NCBI RefSeq assembly: GCF_000758725.1
Contig: NZ_CP009428.1
Coordinates: forward strand, 1,116,001 to 1,180,000
DNA from: Paenibacillus odorifer
GTDB lineage: Bacteria; Bacillota; Bacilli; Paenibacillales; Paenibacillaceae
Reading direction: 5' to 3'
Length of the DNA stretch: 64,000 nucleotides
Part shown: positions 26,594 through 37,578 of the stretch, piece by piece
How positions within the stretch are numbered: position 1 is the stretch's first letter
Layout: the number at the start of each line of letters is the position of its first letter
Translations under genes and position numbers: made by a program
The notes under the pieces: model-generated
The model's input: only the letters and a program-made list of their open reading frames with translations
What the model was told of the DNA's origin: nothing
The model's database searches: none

Positions 26594-28129
26594 ATGATTA
26601 TTCCAGTTAAGAAACGTATACAAATTTTCGATACGACTCTGCGCGATGGTGAGCAAGCCCCTGGGGCGAGTCTGACTCCTGAGCAAAAAATATTGCTGGC
26701 CTATAAGCTTGCTGATCTGGGTGTTGATGTAATGGAGCCGGGGTTCCCGGTATCGAGTCCTGGAGATTTTGCAGCGGTGCAGACGATTTCGCGCAAGGTG
26801 CGCAACGTGGAGATTTGTGGTTTCGCGCGGGCCGTAAAAGGAGACATCGATGCTGCAGTCCGGGCCACTCAAGACGCTGAACGTCGGCGGATTCACTTGT
26901 TTATTTCTTCTTCTGATATTCATTTGCAGCATCAACTGCGTATGAGCAGAGCTGAAGTCGTAGCTAAAGCGCGCGAGATGACGGCTTATGCGCGACAATT
27001 CTGTGATGTAGTTGAATTCACGGCCATGGACGCTGCACGGACAGGGATTGATGATCTGATTGAAATGGTTGAGGCAGTTATAGAGGAAGGGGCCTCCATT
27101 ATTAACCTGCCGGATACAGTAGGATACGCATTGCCACATGAATATGGCGAGATGTTCCGGAGAGTGCGGCAGGGAGCAAGAGGCGGCGGCAAGGTCAGCT
27201 ATAGTGCCCACTGTCATAATGACTTGGGGCTGGCTGTAGCTAACAGTCTGGCAGCGATTGATGGAGGGGCGACTCAGATAGAAGTCACCGTGAATGGTGT
27301 AGGCGAGCGCACAGGGAACTGCGCGCTGGAAGAGCTTGTTATGGCGCTCGAAACCCGCGGCGATGCAATCGGTGCAGAAACAGGTATCGTGCTTGATAAA
27401 CTGTATGATACTTCCCGGCTGATTAGTGGAGCGATGCATTTCCCAATCGCCTATAACAAGCCGGTCGTCGGAAGAAATGCCTTCCAGCATGAATCCGGGA
27501 TTCATCAGGATGGCCTGCTCAAGGATCGTAGTACCTATGAGATTATGGATCCCGAACGGCTGGGCATCCCCCGCAGCATGATCATTCTGGGCAAACATTC
27601 TGGCAGACATGCGCTGAAGGATCGGGCTGCGAAGTATGGAATAACGCTGGAGCCTGCGGAGCTGGATGCACTTTATGAGTCCTTTAAAGAGACCGCTGAC
27701 CGTCAAAAGGTGGTCAGTGATGACCAACTGCTGCAAATGGTAAGCAGTACAACTGGACAACAAGCTCAGGTCTATGAGCTGGGTGAGGTTCAGGTATTGG
27801 CGGGCAGTGCCCAGCGCCGTGTAGCTGCAGTTACGGTACGCCATCTGCAGACTGGCCGGGAAACGTCACATACCAGCACTGGCGAAGGCCCGCTTGAAGC
27901 GATTATCGCCGCTATTGGGCAAGGGATTGCTGAGGAGATAGACTTTGCAGGACTCGAGCTTCATTCGCTTGGAAGCGGAGAGAATGCTCAAGCAGAAGCA
28001 GCGGTGATGGTGGAGTGGGAGGGCCTAAAATTCAGAGGCACGGCCACTCACCAAGATATAATTATGGCGGCTGGCATCGCTTATATCGCAGCCTGTAATG
28101 CTGCCCTGCTCTCTACACAGATTGTCTAA
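26594..28129 (+). CDS. leuA: 2-isopropylmalate synthase
   Basis: A 511-residue enzyme that condenses acetyl-CoA with 2-oxoisovalerate, the first step of leucine synthesis. The catalytic TIM barrel opens with FDTTLRDGEQAPGASL; HCHNDLGLAVAN supplies the metal-binding histidines, and NAFQHESGIHQDG lies in the linker. The C-terminal LeuA dimer regulatory domain (about 390-505), where leucine inhibits, is complete. AGGAGG lies just before the ATG. It stands alone, without ilv or leuBCD genes, between the tsaD and ABC-F genes, so it may be a second synthase. Two tandem leucine T-boxes precede it. Confidence 0.95.
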   Translation: MIIPVKKRIQIFDTTLRDGEQAPGASLTPEQKILLAYKLADLGVDVMEPGFPVSSPGDFAAVQTISRKVRNVEICGFARAVKGDIDAAVRATQDAERRRIHLFISSSDIHLQHQLRMSRAEVVAKAREMTAYARQFCDVVEFTAMDAARTGIDDLIEMVEAVIEEGASIINLPDTVGYALPHEYGEMFRRVRQGARGGGKVSYSAHCHNDLGLAVANSLAAIDGGATQIEVTVNGVGERTGNCALEELVMALETRGDAIGAETGIVLDKLYDTSRLISGAMHFPIAYNKPVVGRNAFQHESGIHQDGLLKDRSTYEIMDPERLGIPRSMIILGKHSGRHALKDRAAKYGITLEPAELDALYESFKETADRQKVVSDDQLLQMVSSTTGQQAQVYELGEVQVLAGSAQRRVAAVTVRHLQTGRETSHTSTGEGPLEAIIAAIGQGIAEEIDFAGLELHSLGSGENAQAEAAVMVEWEGLKFRGTATHQDIIMAAGIAYIAACNAALLSTQIV

Positions 28130-28140
28130 AATACGACGTG

Positions 28141-28175
28141 CCCGCTGTCAGTTTAGGAGATAGCGGGTTCTTTTT
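28141..28175 (+). terminator. Intrinsic terminator after leuA
   Basis: CCCGCTGTC / GATAGCGGG stem with one mismatch and a loop of about seven bases, then seven T. Confidence 0.85.
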
Positions 28176-28223
28176 TTAGCATAAATTCGGTCTTGTAAAA
28201 TGGGGTTACGTCTTTTGTCAAGT

Positions 28224-28482
28224 TGTGGACAACGTTATCCACATATTCTGCCTGAGTTGTGTAAAAAGTGCGTAAAATCAGCAATAACGGCTTTTTTCAA
28301 AATGCTCTAATAAACAATTTTGTTGGCAATGAAACACTGTGAGAATTGTGGATAATGTGGATAGATCCGTGGATAATAATTCCTTTTCCTTGAAAATACC
28401 GATTTAACGCATAAAAAAGACCCCGAAGGGTCTTTTAAAGTAGGGAGTTATACACGAAACCTGTGTATAGAGCTGTGGATAA
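28224..28482. promoter_or_regulatory. Cluster of DnaA boxes
   Basis: Perfect TTATCCACA boxes lie at 28235-28243 (plus), 28347-28355 (minus) and 28474-28482 (minus). One-mismatch boxes lie at 28224-28232, 28356-28364, 28368-28376, 28448-28456 and 28462-28470. No dnaA or dnaN gene is near, so this is not the main origin; it resembles the DnaA-binding clusters that modulate initiation in Bacilli. Confidence 0.65.
28415..28436. terminator. Small hairpin inside the DnaA-box region
   Basis: AAAAGACCC / GGGTCTTTT with a CGAA tetraloop. The symmetric A and T runs allow use on either strand, possibly as the terminator of the minus-strand ABC-F gene. Confidence 0.65.
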
Positions 28483-28536
28483 CTATTTATGAACAAATCT
28501 AGAACGATGAAAAAATATTTATAAGGAGGATTTACA

Positions 28537-30477
28537 TTATTCGTCAGCAAGGATTTCCCATTCGCTAAAGAAATCTGCCAGCTGAGATTTTTTGTTCTTT
28601 AGGTCCTCTTCATAACCTTGAAGTGCTAAATAATCCTGATAAACTTCAGGTTTAGTCATTTCATGCTCTATAAATACGATCGATTCTTCGAGTGTGGCGA
28701 TGTTCTCCTCAAGCTCTGCGATACGCCGTTTGCGGTTACGCTCTTCACGCTTAGCCTGCTTGTCTGCTTCAAAAGAGGTTACAGCGCTTTTTTCAGGTAC
28801 AGCAGTGTCCTTATTGACGTTTTTAGTAGCTAGTTCAGCGGCATCTTTTGCAATCTCTTCTAATTCTCGTTTCTTCTCGACATAGTCATCGTAGTTGCCG
28901 AGGTATTGGTCGATCCCTTCGGGATGCAGCTCCAGTACGCGTTCAGCCATTTTGTTCAAAAAATAACGGTCATGGGAGATGAACAGCAGGGTGCCTTCGA
29001 AATCAATTAAAGCAGATTCCAGAACCTCACGGCTGACCAGATCCAAATGGTTGGTAGGTTCATCGAGAATTAGCATATTTGCACCGCGGAGCATTAGTTT
29101 AGATAACGAAACCCGAGCTTTTTCGCCGCCGCTGAGTGCGGAAATTTTCTTAAGAACATCCTCTCCGCTAAAAAGAAAATTGCCAAGGATCGTACGAATT
29201 CTGGCTTCCTCGATCATTGGATATTCACTCCACAGTTCTTCCATAACCGTATTTTGTGGATTAAGTCGGGTTTGTTCCTGATCATAATAAGCAATTTTTA
29301 CTTTAGTGCCCCAATTCACCGTTCCGGCAGAAGGCTCACGGGTTCCGGTCATACACTGCAGCAGCGTGGATTTACCGATACCATTGGGACCAATCAGGGC
29401 AGCAGTCTCCCCGCGACGAAGCTCAAAAGAGGCGTCCTTGAATAAAGGTGAACCTTCATTAAAGGCAACCGCAACATTGCGCACTTGAAGCACCTCTTTT
29501 CCAGACATGAAGTCTGGCTCAAAGGAGAAGCTAGCTTTCTTCAGATCGCCCATTGGGCGATCTAGACGATCCATCTTTTCAAGCGCTTTGCGTCTGCTCT
29601 GTGCACGTTTTGTGGTGGATGCCCGGACAATATTTTTCTGAACGAAATCCTCCATCCGCGAAATTTCATCCTGTTGCTTCTCATATTGCTTCATCCGTGC
29701 TTCATATTCGGCAGCCTTCAAATCTACATACCGACTGTAGTTACCTGTATAACGCCGGGACTGGTGCCGCTCGATCTCTACAATAGTAGTCACGAGCCGG
29801 TCTAGGAAATAACGGTCATGGGATACAACCAGAATCCCGCCAGCATAGCTGCGGAGGTAATCCTCCAGCCACGTTAACGTTTCGATATCCAGATGGTTAG
29901 TAGGCTCATCCAGCATCAGAAGATCCGGAGCCTGAAGCAAAATACGGGCCAGCGCGAGCCGGGTCTTTTGGCCTCCGCTAAGGGTAGAAATGGGTGTATC
30001 CGGTGGAAAATCACTGAAGCCCATGCCGTGTAGGACACTGCGAATCCGTGTATTCATTTCATAGCCGCCGTGGTCCTTGAACCAATCCGAACGCCGCGCA
30101 TATCGTTCAAGCAGTTCTTCGTACCGCTTGGGATCTTCCGCGAGCTTAGGATCAGCAATACTTACTTCTAACTCTCTCAGCTCAGTTTCGGCTTCGATCA
30201 GCGGAGCGAAGACCGCCATCATTTCTTCATGAATGGTTTTGTCAGATTGCAGTCCGCTATTCTGAGCTAAATATCCGATTGTTGTTTCTTTTGATTTATG
30301 AATTTGACCGCTGTCATAAGACATCTCACCGGCCAGAATTTGTAGAAAAGTTGATTTGCCGGCACCATTCACACCCACTAGCCCGACACGTTCCTTTTCA
30401 TTTACCTGTAGGCTTATGCCATCCAGTACGTTCTGTATACCATATGATTTAGTAATTCCTGTCGCTTGAAGAAGCAT
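28537..30477 (-). CDS. ABC-F family ATPase, YdiF-like
   Basis: A 646-residue soluble protein with two ATPase domains: GVNGAGKST / LSGGQKTRLALAR / LLMLDEPTNHLD (first, about 5-250) and GPNGIGKST / LSGGEKARVSLSK / MLILDEPTNHLD (second, about 320-510). The charged linker between them is rich in Arg/Lys, and a C-terminal coiled-coil extension covers about 545-640. ABC-F proteins act on the ribosome rather than in transport. Position near tsaD, moaC and tatC matches B. subtilis ydiF, so a housekeeping translation factor is more likely than antibiotic resistance. ATG 30477 follows GGAGG. Confidence 0.9.
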   Translation of the reverse strand: MLLQATGITKSYGIQNVLDGISLQVNEKERVGLVGVNGAGKSTFLQILAGEMSYDSGQIHKSKETTIGYLAQNSGLQSDKTIHEEMMAVFAPLIEAETELRELEVSIADPKLAEDPKRYEELLERYARRSDWFKDHGGYEMNTRIRSVLHGMGFSDFPPDTPISTLSGGQKTRLALARILLQAPDLLMLDEPTNHLDIETLTWLEDYLRSYAGGILVVSHDRYFLDRLVTTIVEIERHQSRRYTGNYSRYVDLKAAEYEARMKQYEKQQDEISRMEDFVQKNIVRASTTKRAQSRRKALEKMDRLDRPMGDLKKASFSFEPDFMSGKEVLQVRNVAVAFNEGSPLFKDASFELRRGETAALIGPNGIGKSTLLQCMTGTREPSAGTVNWGTKVKIAYYDQEQTRLNPQNTVMEELWSEYPMIEEARIRTILGNFLFSGEDVLKKISALSGGEKARVSLSKLMLRGANMLILDEPTNHLDLVSREVLESALIDFEGTLLFISHDRYFLNKMAERVLELHPEGIDQYLGNYDDYVEKKRELEEIAKDAAELATKNVNKDTAVPEKSAVTSFEADKQAKREERNRKRRIAELEENIATLEESIVFIEHEMTKPEVYQDYLALQGYEEDLKNKKSQLADFFSEWEILADE

Positions 30478-30721
30478 AACGATGAAACCTCCACCCTTGC
30501 ATATTTCGCCTTGGTATTTATCCCTCAGCCGTATGAACAACTTATTCTATAGTTTACATGAAAAGCGTTTCCCAAGCGAGGGTTCGATCTAATGTAAGGA
30601 GGGAATAACGACCTAGTCCGATAACACAGTTCTATCCACCTTGGCGAACCGGGGAGAAGAGTGGTAAACTGGATTTACAAACAAGGATAAACTAGGGATG
30701 AATAAGAGGGGGAAGCCGACA

Positions 30722-31357
30722 ATGTCCAGCAAGGAGTCGGAGATCTCCAGAGTAAAGCAACAACTACGAGCGGAGAAGACCATCGCCCGAAACGAGCTGT
30801 CTTCGGACCAGAGAAGTAAACTATCATTTCAAGTCTGCCACTATGCATTGGAGTGGCTGGACACGAAGGATATAACTTCACTAATGGCCTATGTGTCTTT
30901 TCGTTCAGAGCTTGAAACCCGCCCACTTATCACACAGGCGTGGAAGGATCAGCGTAAGGTGCTGTTGCCGCGTGTAATTCCAGCAAGCGGTGAAATGAGT
31001 GTCCACGTGGTGAATGCATGGAGCGATTTAGAGCCGGGAAATTATGGTATCCATGAACCTATCGTCTCCAGCAGAGATTTATTAGAGGTTGAAGAGATTA
31101 AGCTACCTGCTGTTGTTTTCGTACCAGGGCTAGCATTTGATCTTCAAGGCGGCAGGCTTGGCTACGGTCGAGGATACTATGACCGGCTACGTGTGTCTTG
31201 GGAGAACGCCGGGTACGTTAGCGCACAGCCTCCGATATGGATCGGGTTAGCTTACAGCATGCAGTTGGTTCCAAGAGTGCCGATGGATGAGCATGACGCT
31301 TTAATGGACATGCTGATTACTGAAAATGGTATAGTGCACTGCCGAAAAGGAGAGTGA
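30722..31357 (+). CDS. 5-formyltetrahydrofolate cyclo-ligase
   Basis: About 211 residues. The family motif LGYGRGYYDR, the early VKQQLRAEKTIARNEL helix and VPGLAFDLQGGRLG are present. It uses ATP to turn 5-formyl-THF into 5,10-methenyl-THF, keeping folate in circulation. ATG 30722 is chosen because AGAGGGGGA lies eight bases before it; an in-frame ATG at 30698 has a weaker site. It stops three bases before moaC, so the two are probably one operon. Confidence 0.93.
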   Translation: MSSKESEISRVKQQLRAEKTIARNELSSDQRSKLSFQVCHYALEWLDTKDITSLMAYVSFRSELETRPLITQAWKDQRKVLLPRVIPASGEMSVHVVNAWSDLEPGNYGIHEPIVSSRDLLEVEEIKLPAVVFVPGLAFDLQGGRLGYGRGYYDRLRVSWENAGYVSAQPPIWIGLAYSMQLVPRVPMDEHDALMDMLITENGIVHCRKGE

Positions 31358-31360
31358 GCC

Positions 31361-31831
31361 ATGGAATTGACCCATTTCAACGAGCAGGGAAGAGCTCGTA
31401 TGGTGGATGTGAGTGAGAAGGAGATCACGAAGCGGACAGCTGTCGCGCGGAGTATGATCAAGATGGCTGCTGGAACGCTGAGCGCCATTAAGAGTGGCAA
31501 GATCAGCAAAGGTGATGTCCTTGCTGTTGCACAGATTGCCGGAATTATGGCGGCTAAGAAGACGTCAGACTGGATTCCGATGTGCCACCCGCTGCCACTT
31601 ACCGGTATTGATATCAGCTTCTCCGATAACAGCGAAGATGAACTTTATATAGAAGCAACAGTCCATACTACAGGAAAAACCGGAGTAGAGATGGAGGCTT
31701 TAACCGCTGTTTCTGCCTCAGCACTAACGGTGTACGACATGTGTAAGGCTATTCAGAAGGATATGATTATCGGACCGACGCTACTGGTATCTAAGAGCGG
31801 GGGCAAGAACGGAGATTATACGCTCGAATAA
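31361..31831 (+). CDS. moaC: Cyclic pyranopterin monophosphate synthase MoaC
   Basis: A 156-residue protein of normal length carrying [32 protein letters not shown] and [11 protein letters not shown], the core of MoaC. It completes the first step of molybdenum cofactor synthesis after MoaA. No moaA lies nearby. It closely follows the cyclo-ligase gene and precedes a MogA/MoaB gene, and B. subtilis also carries moaC between ydiF and the tat genes. Confidence 0.96.
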   Translation: MELTHFNEQGRARMVDVSEKEITKRTAVARSMIKMAAGTLSAIKSGKISKGDVLAVAQIAGIMAAKKTSDWIPMCHPLPLTGIDISFSDNSEDELYIEATVHTTGKTGVEMEALTAVSASALTVYDMCKAIQKDMIIGPTLLVSKSGGKNGDYTLE

Positions 31832-31916
31832 GTATCAGTTGCTTATGTTCGAAGCGCTGATGCGAGCAGGCTGAACTGTACAGCCAACTATACATATAGA
31901 GAGGAAGGACAAACCT

Positions 31917-32402
31917 ATGGCGTGGAAGACAGCAATCCTAACGGCCAGTGATAAAGGGGCCAGGGGCGAACGGGAAGACACGAGCGCCCAGGTTATTCGG
32001 GAGCTGGTGGAAGAGGAACTAGGTGGCGAGATCATTGAATATCGAATCGTTCCCGATGAACAAGATGAGATTATCGCAGCATTGATTGAACTGACGGACT
32101 ATTTTCAGGCAGATTTGGTACTGACCACCGGAGGCACAGATCTGGCAATTCGTGATGTGACCCCGGACGCTACTCGGCGAGTGGTAGAACGGGAAGTGCC
32201 TGGGCTCTCAGAAGCTATGCGCAGCACAGTGATGCAAAAAAACCGTGCAGCTATGCTTTTCCGTGGGATATGCGGCATTCGTGGACGCACGTTGATTGTC
32301 AATTTACCTGGAACGCCGAAGGGTGTCCATGAGAATTTGGCAGCTATTATGGATCAATTGCCGGAAGCGCTGCTCATGGTAACTGGCCAATACCGCCAAT
32401 AA
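31917..32402 (+). CDS. MogA/MoaB-family molybdenum cofactor protein
   Basis: A 161-residue protein with the molybdopterin-binding fold: LTTGGTDLAIRDVTPDATR and VNLPGTPKGVHENL are the MPT-binding loops. The family adenylates molybdopterin (MogA) or is a close relative (MoaB); sequence alone does not separate the two here. It lies 85 bases after moaC and is probably co-transcribed. AGAGGAAGG precedes the ATG. Confidence 0.92.
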   Translation: MAWKTAILTASDKGARGEREDTSAQVIRELVEEELGGEIIEYRIVPDEQDEIIAALIELTDYFQADLVLTTGGTDLAIRDVTPDATRRVVEREVPGLSEAMRSTVMQKNRAAMLFRGICGIRGRTLIVNLPGTPKGVHENLAAIMDQLPEALLMVTGQYRQ

Positions 32403-32541
32403 CCCTTTGTCATCTTCTTGTCACGTCACAACGATAATCTATTTATAGAAGAAAGTGGATGTAACTGTGACATAAGTTATGGTATTATTAAATTAAAGTA
32501 AACGATACCATGAACGGACAGGTGGACAAGGAGGAATAATA

Positions 32542-32784
32542 ATGTTTAGTGGAATTGGAACTCCTGGTATTATTTTGTTGGTCATACTGGCACTTCTGCT
32601 CTTTGGCCCAAATAAACTGCCAGAGCTAGGCCGTGCAGTTGGACGAACCTTCCGTGAATTTAAGGAAGGCGCGCGTGAAATCATCGGGGATAATGAACCG
32701 GTGAAGAAGAGCGAAGCTCCTGTGCCGACGGCCCCGCAAACGGTCGCTGCAGATATTCCTCAGGACAAACGCCTGCCGGAATAA
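32542..32784 (+). CDS. tatA: Twin-arginine translocase subunit TatA
   Basis: An 80-residue protein with one N-terminal membrane helix (about 5-22), the FGPNKLPELGRAVG hinge, an amphipathic helix to about residue 45 and a disordered, charged tail. AAGGAGG precedes the ATG. It forms the pore element that moves folded proteins recognised by TatC. It is separated from tatC by a terminator-like hairpin. Confidence 0.95.
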   Translation: MFSGIGTPGIILLVILALLLFGPNKLPELGRAVGRTFREFKEGAREIIGDNEPVKKSEAPVPTAPQTVAADIPQDKRLPE

Positions 32785-32800
32785 TAGAAGATCTTTCAAT

Positions 32801-32846
32801 GGGGCAATCTCAGGAGTCTACTAGACTTGAGGAGACGCCCCTTTTT
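32801..32846 (+). terminator. Hairpin between tatA and tatC
   Basis: GGGGC / GCCCC outer pairs and AGTCT-ACT-AGACT inner stem, then TTTTT. It could be a partial terminator that keeps TatA in excess over TatC. Confidence 0.75.
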
Positions 32847-32927
32847 CTTTGCTTTCCGCAGCAACGGACACTGCTTTGAAGAAAGTTAGTGTTATCTTTT
32901 TTACTCTTGTCATGGGATGGTGTCTGG

Positions 32928-33695
32928 ATGTCTCTGAAATCGGAAGAAATGTCGGTGGTGGATCATCTCACCGAGCTGCGCAAACGGATTATTTATGTGT
33001 TAATCGTATTTGTCCTTGGATTAATAGGCGGTTTATTTTGTGCAAAACCCATTTACGATTATTTGATTAGCACGGACCTGGCGCAAGGTTTTGTTCTGCA
33101 TGCATTCTCATTCTGGGATGGCATTGGGATGTACATGAAGATCGCGATGGCCGTTTCGCTAGTGATTTCTGTCCCGTTTATTGCCTACCAATTGTGGGCA
33201 TTTATCAGTCCAGGCCTTCGGCCGGAGGAGCGAAGTGCGACACTGCGTTATGTTCCTTATGTGTTTGTTCTTTTTCTTATCGGTCTTTCTTTTGCTTATT
33301 ATATTGTTTTTCCAATGGCACTTTCGTTCACAATCTCAATTACCAGAAGCATGGGACTGGAAGAGACCTACGGGATTGCACAGTATTTTAACTTCATGTT
33401 CAGCCTGGTATTGCCGCTGGCCTTGCTGTTTGAACTTCCATTGCTGGTGATGTTTCTGACCAAACTAAGAGTTCTCAACCCGCTACGCTTGCGTAAAATG
33501 CGTCGGTATGCCTATTTCACGCTTGTATTTATCGCCGTGGTTATCACACCCCCGGATTTTATCTCAGACTTTCTGGTGACGATTCCACTGCTCATCCTGT
33601 ATGAGTTCAGTGTATTTTTATCTGCATTTGTCTATCGCAAGCAACTTGCTGCGGACGCGGCACGGGATGAACGGTATGTTCAGAAGCAGGAGTGA
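32928..33695 (+). CDS. tatC: Twin-arginine translocase subunit TatC
   Basis: About 255 residues with six membrane segments. The N-terminal SVVDHLTELRKRIIYVL contains the signal-peptide binding site, and PGLRPEERS is the conserved first cytoplasmic loop. ATG 32928 follows GGGATGGTG; a second ATG 18 bases later is possible. It recognises RR-signal peptides and recruits TatA. Confidence 0.95.
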   Translation: MSLKSEEMSVVDHLTELRKRIIYVLIVFVLGLIGGLFCAKPIYDYLISTDLAQGFVLHAFSFWDGIGMYMKIAMAVSLVISVPFIAYQLWAFISPGLRPEERSATLRYVPYVFVLFLIGLSFAYYIVFPMALSFTISITRSMGLEETYGIAQYFNFMFSLVLPLALLFELPLLVMFLTKLRVLNPLRLRKMRRYAYFTLVFIAVVITPPDFISDFLVTIPLLILYEFSVFLSAFVYRKQLAADAARDERYVQKQE

Positions 33696-33701
33696 GGAAA
33701 A

Positions 33702-33746
33702 AAGGCTGCCGCTAAGTAGATTTTCTACGAATGTGGCAGCTTTTTT
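33702..33746 (+). terminator. Intrinsic terminator after tatC
   Basis: GCTGCC / GGCAGC with an inner TAGA / TCTA, then six T. Confidence 0.85.
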
Positions 33747-33994
33747 GCTATAAGTTGATTTCATTAGTTGGATTGAATACACTTAATAAGTAATTGTTAT
33801 CGATCGATCAGGATCATTAGATGCAAAGGTCTAACCATTCTAGCAACGTTCATATCTATAAGGGGTGAGAGGAAAGCGCTGGAATCCTACGCATATTTTC
33901 AAAACCCGTGGATACAATGTAATAGAGTGTGTGCTTGGACAAGCATTGAAACGTATTTTTTTGCGAAAACTAATACGAATTTGTGTAAAAAGAC
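33747..33994. other. Intergenic DNA before the groE promoter
   Basis: I see no gene, RNA or clear regulatory motif in these 250 bases. Confidence 0.5.
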
Positions 33995-34023
33995 TTGAAA
34001 TCCGGGCTCAAGTTGAGTATCAT
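33995..34023 (+). promoter_or_regulatory. Sigma-A promoter of groESL
   Basis: TTGAAA (33995-34000), a 17-base spacer, TATCAT (34018-34023). The CIRCE operator starts 11 bases further on, over the likely transcription start. Confidence 0.75.
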
Positions 34024-34034
34024 AAAAATTGTTG

Positions 34035-34061
34035 TTAGCACTGCACGCTGTTGAGTGCTAA
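34035..34061 (+). promoter_or_regulatory. CIRCE operator (HrcA binding site)
   Basis: TTAGCACTG-N9-GAGTGCTAA; 17 of the 18 arm positions match the CIRCE consensus (TTAGCACTC-N9-GAGTGCTAA). It places groESL under HrcA repression and heat induction. Confidence 0.95.
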
Positions 34062-34208
34062 CGCTCTTGAAAAATAGGAGATGGGCTGGAGATTAGCAGG
34101 CTTCCATTGATATTTTTCAAGAACATCACAGAATTCTAAGTTTGGCCCGTAAGTTCTAAACTATGTTTTGAAGCAAAATAACATAATTTTAAAGGAGGCT
34201 ATTTTTTC

Positions 34209-34490
34209 ATGATCAAACCATTAGGTGAACGCGTATTGGTGCTACCGAGCGAGCAGGAGGAAACAACTTCATTCGGGATTGTGCTTCCGGACTCCTCGAA
34301 AGAAAAGCCACAAGAAGGAACGATTATCGCAGTAGGTAGCGGAGCTTTGAAAGATGGAGTACGTGTAGCGCTTGAAGTTAAAGAAGGCGACCGTGTTCTT
34401 TTCTCTAAATATGCAGGAACAGAAATCAAATATGAAGGTAAAGAATATTTGATTATGAAAGAAAGCGACATTCACGCGATTCTTGACTAA
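34209..34490 (+). CDS. groES: Co-chaperonin GroES
   Basis: A 93-residue lid subunit, [18 protein letters not shown] onward, with a mobile loop at about 17-32 and the conserved [14 protein letters not shown] end. AAAGGAGG precedes the ATG. First gene of the CIRCE-controlled operon; the leader is about 180 bases. Confidence 0.98.
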   Translation: MIKPLGERVLVLPSEQEETTSFGIVLPDSSKEKPQEGTIIAVGSGALKDGVRVALEVKEGDRVLFSKYAGTEIKYEGKEYLIMKESDIHAILD

Positions 34491-34535
34491 GCAGGAGTCG
34501 ATCATAAGCTAAATCTAAACTACTTAAAGTAATAG

Positions 34536-36200
<1,665 letters not shown>

Positions 36201-36269
36201 GGAAATCATTATCGAAGCAATTCGATGATGAGTTTCCTTGAGAGGAAACACCATTTGACCACATAGTAC

Positions 36270-36327
36270 AAAAATGAGAGACCTTCATAAGTTCATTGAA
36301 CTTTTGAGAGGTCTCTCATTTTTTTGT
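36270..36327 (+). terminator. Intrinsic terminator of the groE operon
   Basis: AAAATGAGAGACCT / GAGGTCTCTCATTTT with an inner AGTTCATTGAACT, then T. Its symmetry lets it also serve the convergent dus gene. Confidence 0.9.
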
Positions 36328-36336
36328 GGGTATAAT

Positions 36337-37314
36337 TTAATCTAATTCTTGCTCTAAAACCGTTTTTACTAAACGACGTACTTCATCTGTTGATCTTGTA
36401 TTCATTAATTGGTTTCTTAGTTCGCCTGCGCCTCTAAATCCACGAACATAGATTTTGAAAAAGCGAAGAAGTGGTTTAAATAAACGTGGCTCGAGTTCAC
36501 TAGAATATTTATCGTGAAGATCCAACTGTAAAAGAAGTAAATTGAGAAAATCCTTCGCGCTATGTTCTTTAGGTTCTTTTTCAAAAGCAAATGGATTGGT
36601 GAAAATCCCGCGGCCAATCATGACTCCATCAACGCCGTATTGTTCTACTAATTTTAATCCTGTTGCGCGGTCAGGAATATCTCCATTAATAGTTAACAAC
36701 GTATTTGGAGCAATTTCATCGCGTAATTTTTTTATTTCAGGGATTAGTTCCCAGTGTGCCTCTACTTTACTCATCTCTTTTTTTGTACGAAGGTGGATGG
36801 AAAGATTGGCAATATCTTGTTTCAATATATGTCCCAGCCAATCGCGCCACTCGTCAACATCAGAGTAACCCAATCTTGTTTTAACACTAACCGGCAATCC
36901 GCCTGCTTTTGCTGCTTGAATAATTTCTGCTGCTACTTCAGGATGTTTTATTAATCCAGCACCTTTTCCATTCGATGCGACGTTTTGTGCTGGGCATCCC
37001 ATGTTTAAATCGATACCACGAAAACCAAGTTTTTTCATATCAATGCTCATCTGTTCAAAAAATACGGGTTTATCACCCCAAATATGAGCGACAATCGGTT
37101 GCTCATCTTCTGTGAACGTTAATCGACCACGTACGCTGTCTTTTCCTACAGGATGACAATAGCTTTCTGTATTTGTGAATTCTGTGAAAAATACGTCGGG
37201 CTTTGCAGCTTCACTAACGACGTGACGAAATACAACATCTGTGACATCTTCCATGGGTGCTAATATAAAAAACGGCTTCGGTAAATCCAGCCAAAAGTTT
37301 TGTTCGTTACTCAT
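36337..37314 (-). CDS. tRNA-dihydrouridine synthase
   Basis: A 325-residue FMN enzyme that reduces uridines in tRNA D-loops. [30 protein letters not shown] (catalytic Cys in the loop) and VSVKTRLGY are family hallmarks, with [13 protein letters not shown] and [10 protein letters not shown] in the phosphate-binding end. The gene is visibly richer in A and T than its neighbours (many AAA, TTA and AAT codons), which suggests acquisition from a low-GC relative. It is not beside other tRNA genes. Confidence 0.93.
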   Translation of the reverse strand: MSNEQNFWLDLPKPFFILAPMEDVTDVVFRHVVSEAAKPDVFFTEFTNTESYCHPVGKDSVRGRLTFTEDEQPIVAHIWGDKPVFFEQMSIDMKKLGFRGIDLNMGCPAQNVASNGKGAGLIKHPEVAAEIIQAAKAGGLPVSVKTRLGYSDVDEWRDWLGHILKQDIANLSIHLRTKKEMSKVEAHWELIPEIKKLRDEIAPNTLLTINGDIPDRATGLKLVEQYGVDGVMIGRGIFTNPFAFEKEPKEHSAKDFLNLLLLQLDLHDKYSSELEPRLFKPLLRFFKIYVRGFRGAGELRNQLMNTRSTDEVRRLVKTVLEQELD

Positions 37315-37578
37315 AATATCTCCTCTTGTTGTAATATATAAAAACGATATAAGGATAGCAAAGTCCTATACCCATCATACATAGTATCATTTTTTTTCGT
37401 TTGATGCACAGAATCAATGATGTGAGAATGTTCGTCCATGGCTATTTGTTTATAATCTGTTTATTGATACTTGTTATAATCCTGTAGATGAAAAGTTTGT
37501 AATATAAAGTCGAATCGTGTTAACGAATCGATTATAGACAAACGACATAACGCAACCAAAGAACAGGGGGATAAGCAA

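Noticed and set aside
26579..27844. Long minus-strand open frame across leuA
   Set aside because: Antisense shadow of a clear LeuA coding region; the translated product has no recognisable domain and compositional noise.
28224..28482. Chromosomal replication origin
   Set aside because: DnaA boxes are present but there is no dnaA, dnaN or rpmH nearby and no clear AT-rich unwinding repeat; a secondary DnaA cluster is more likely.
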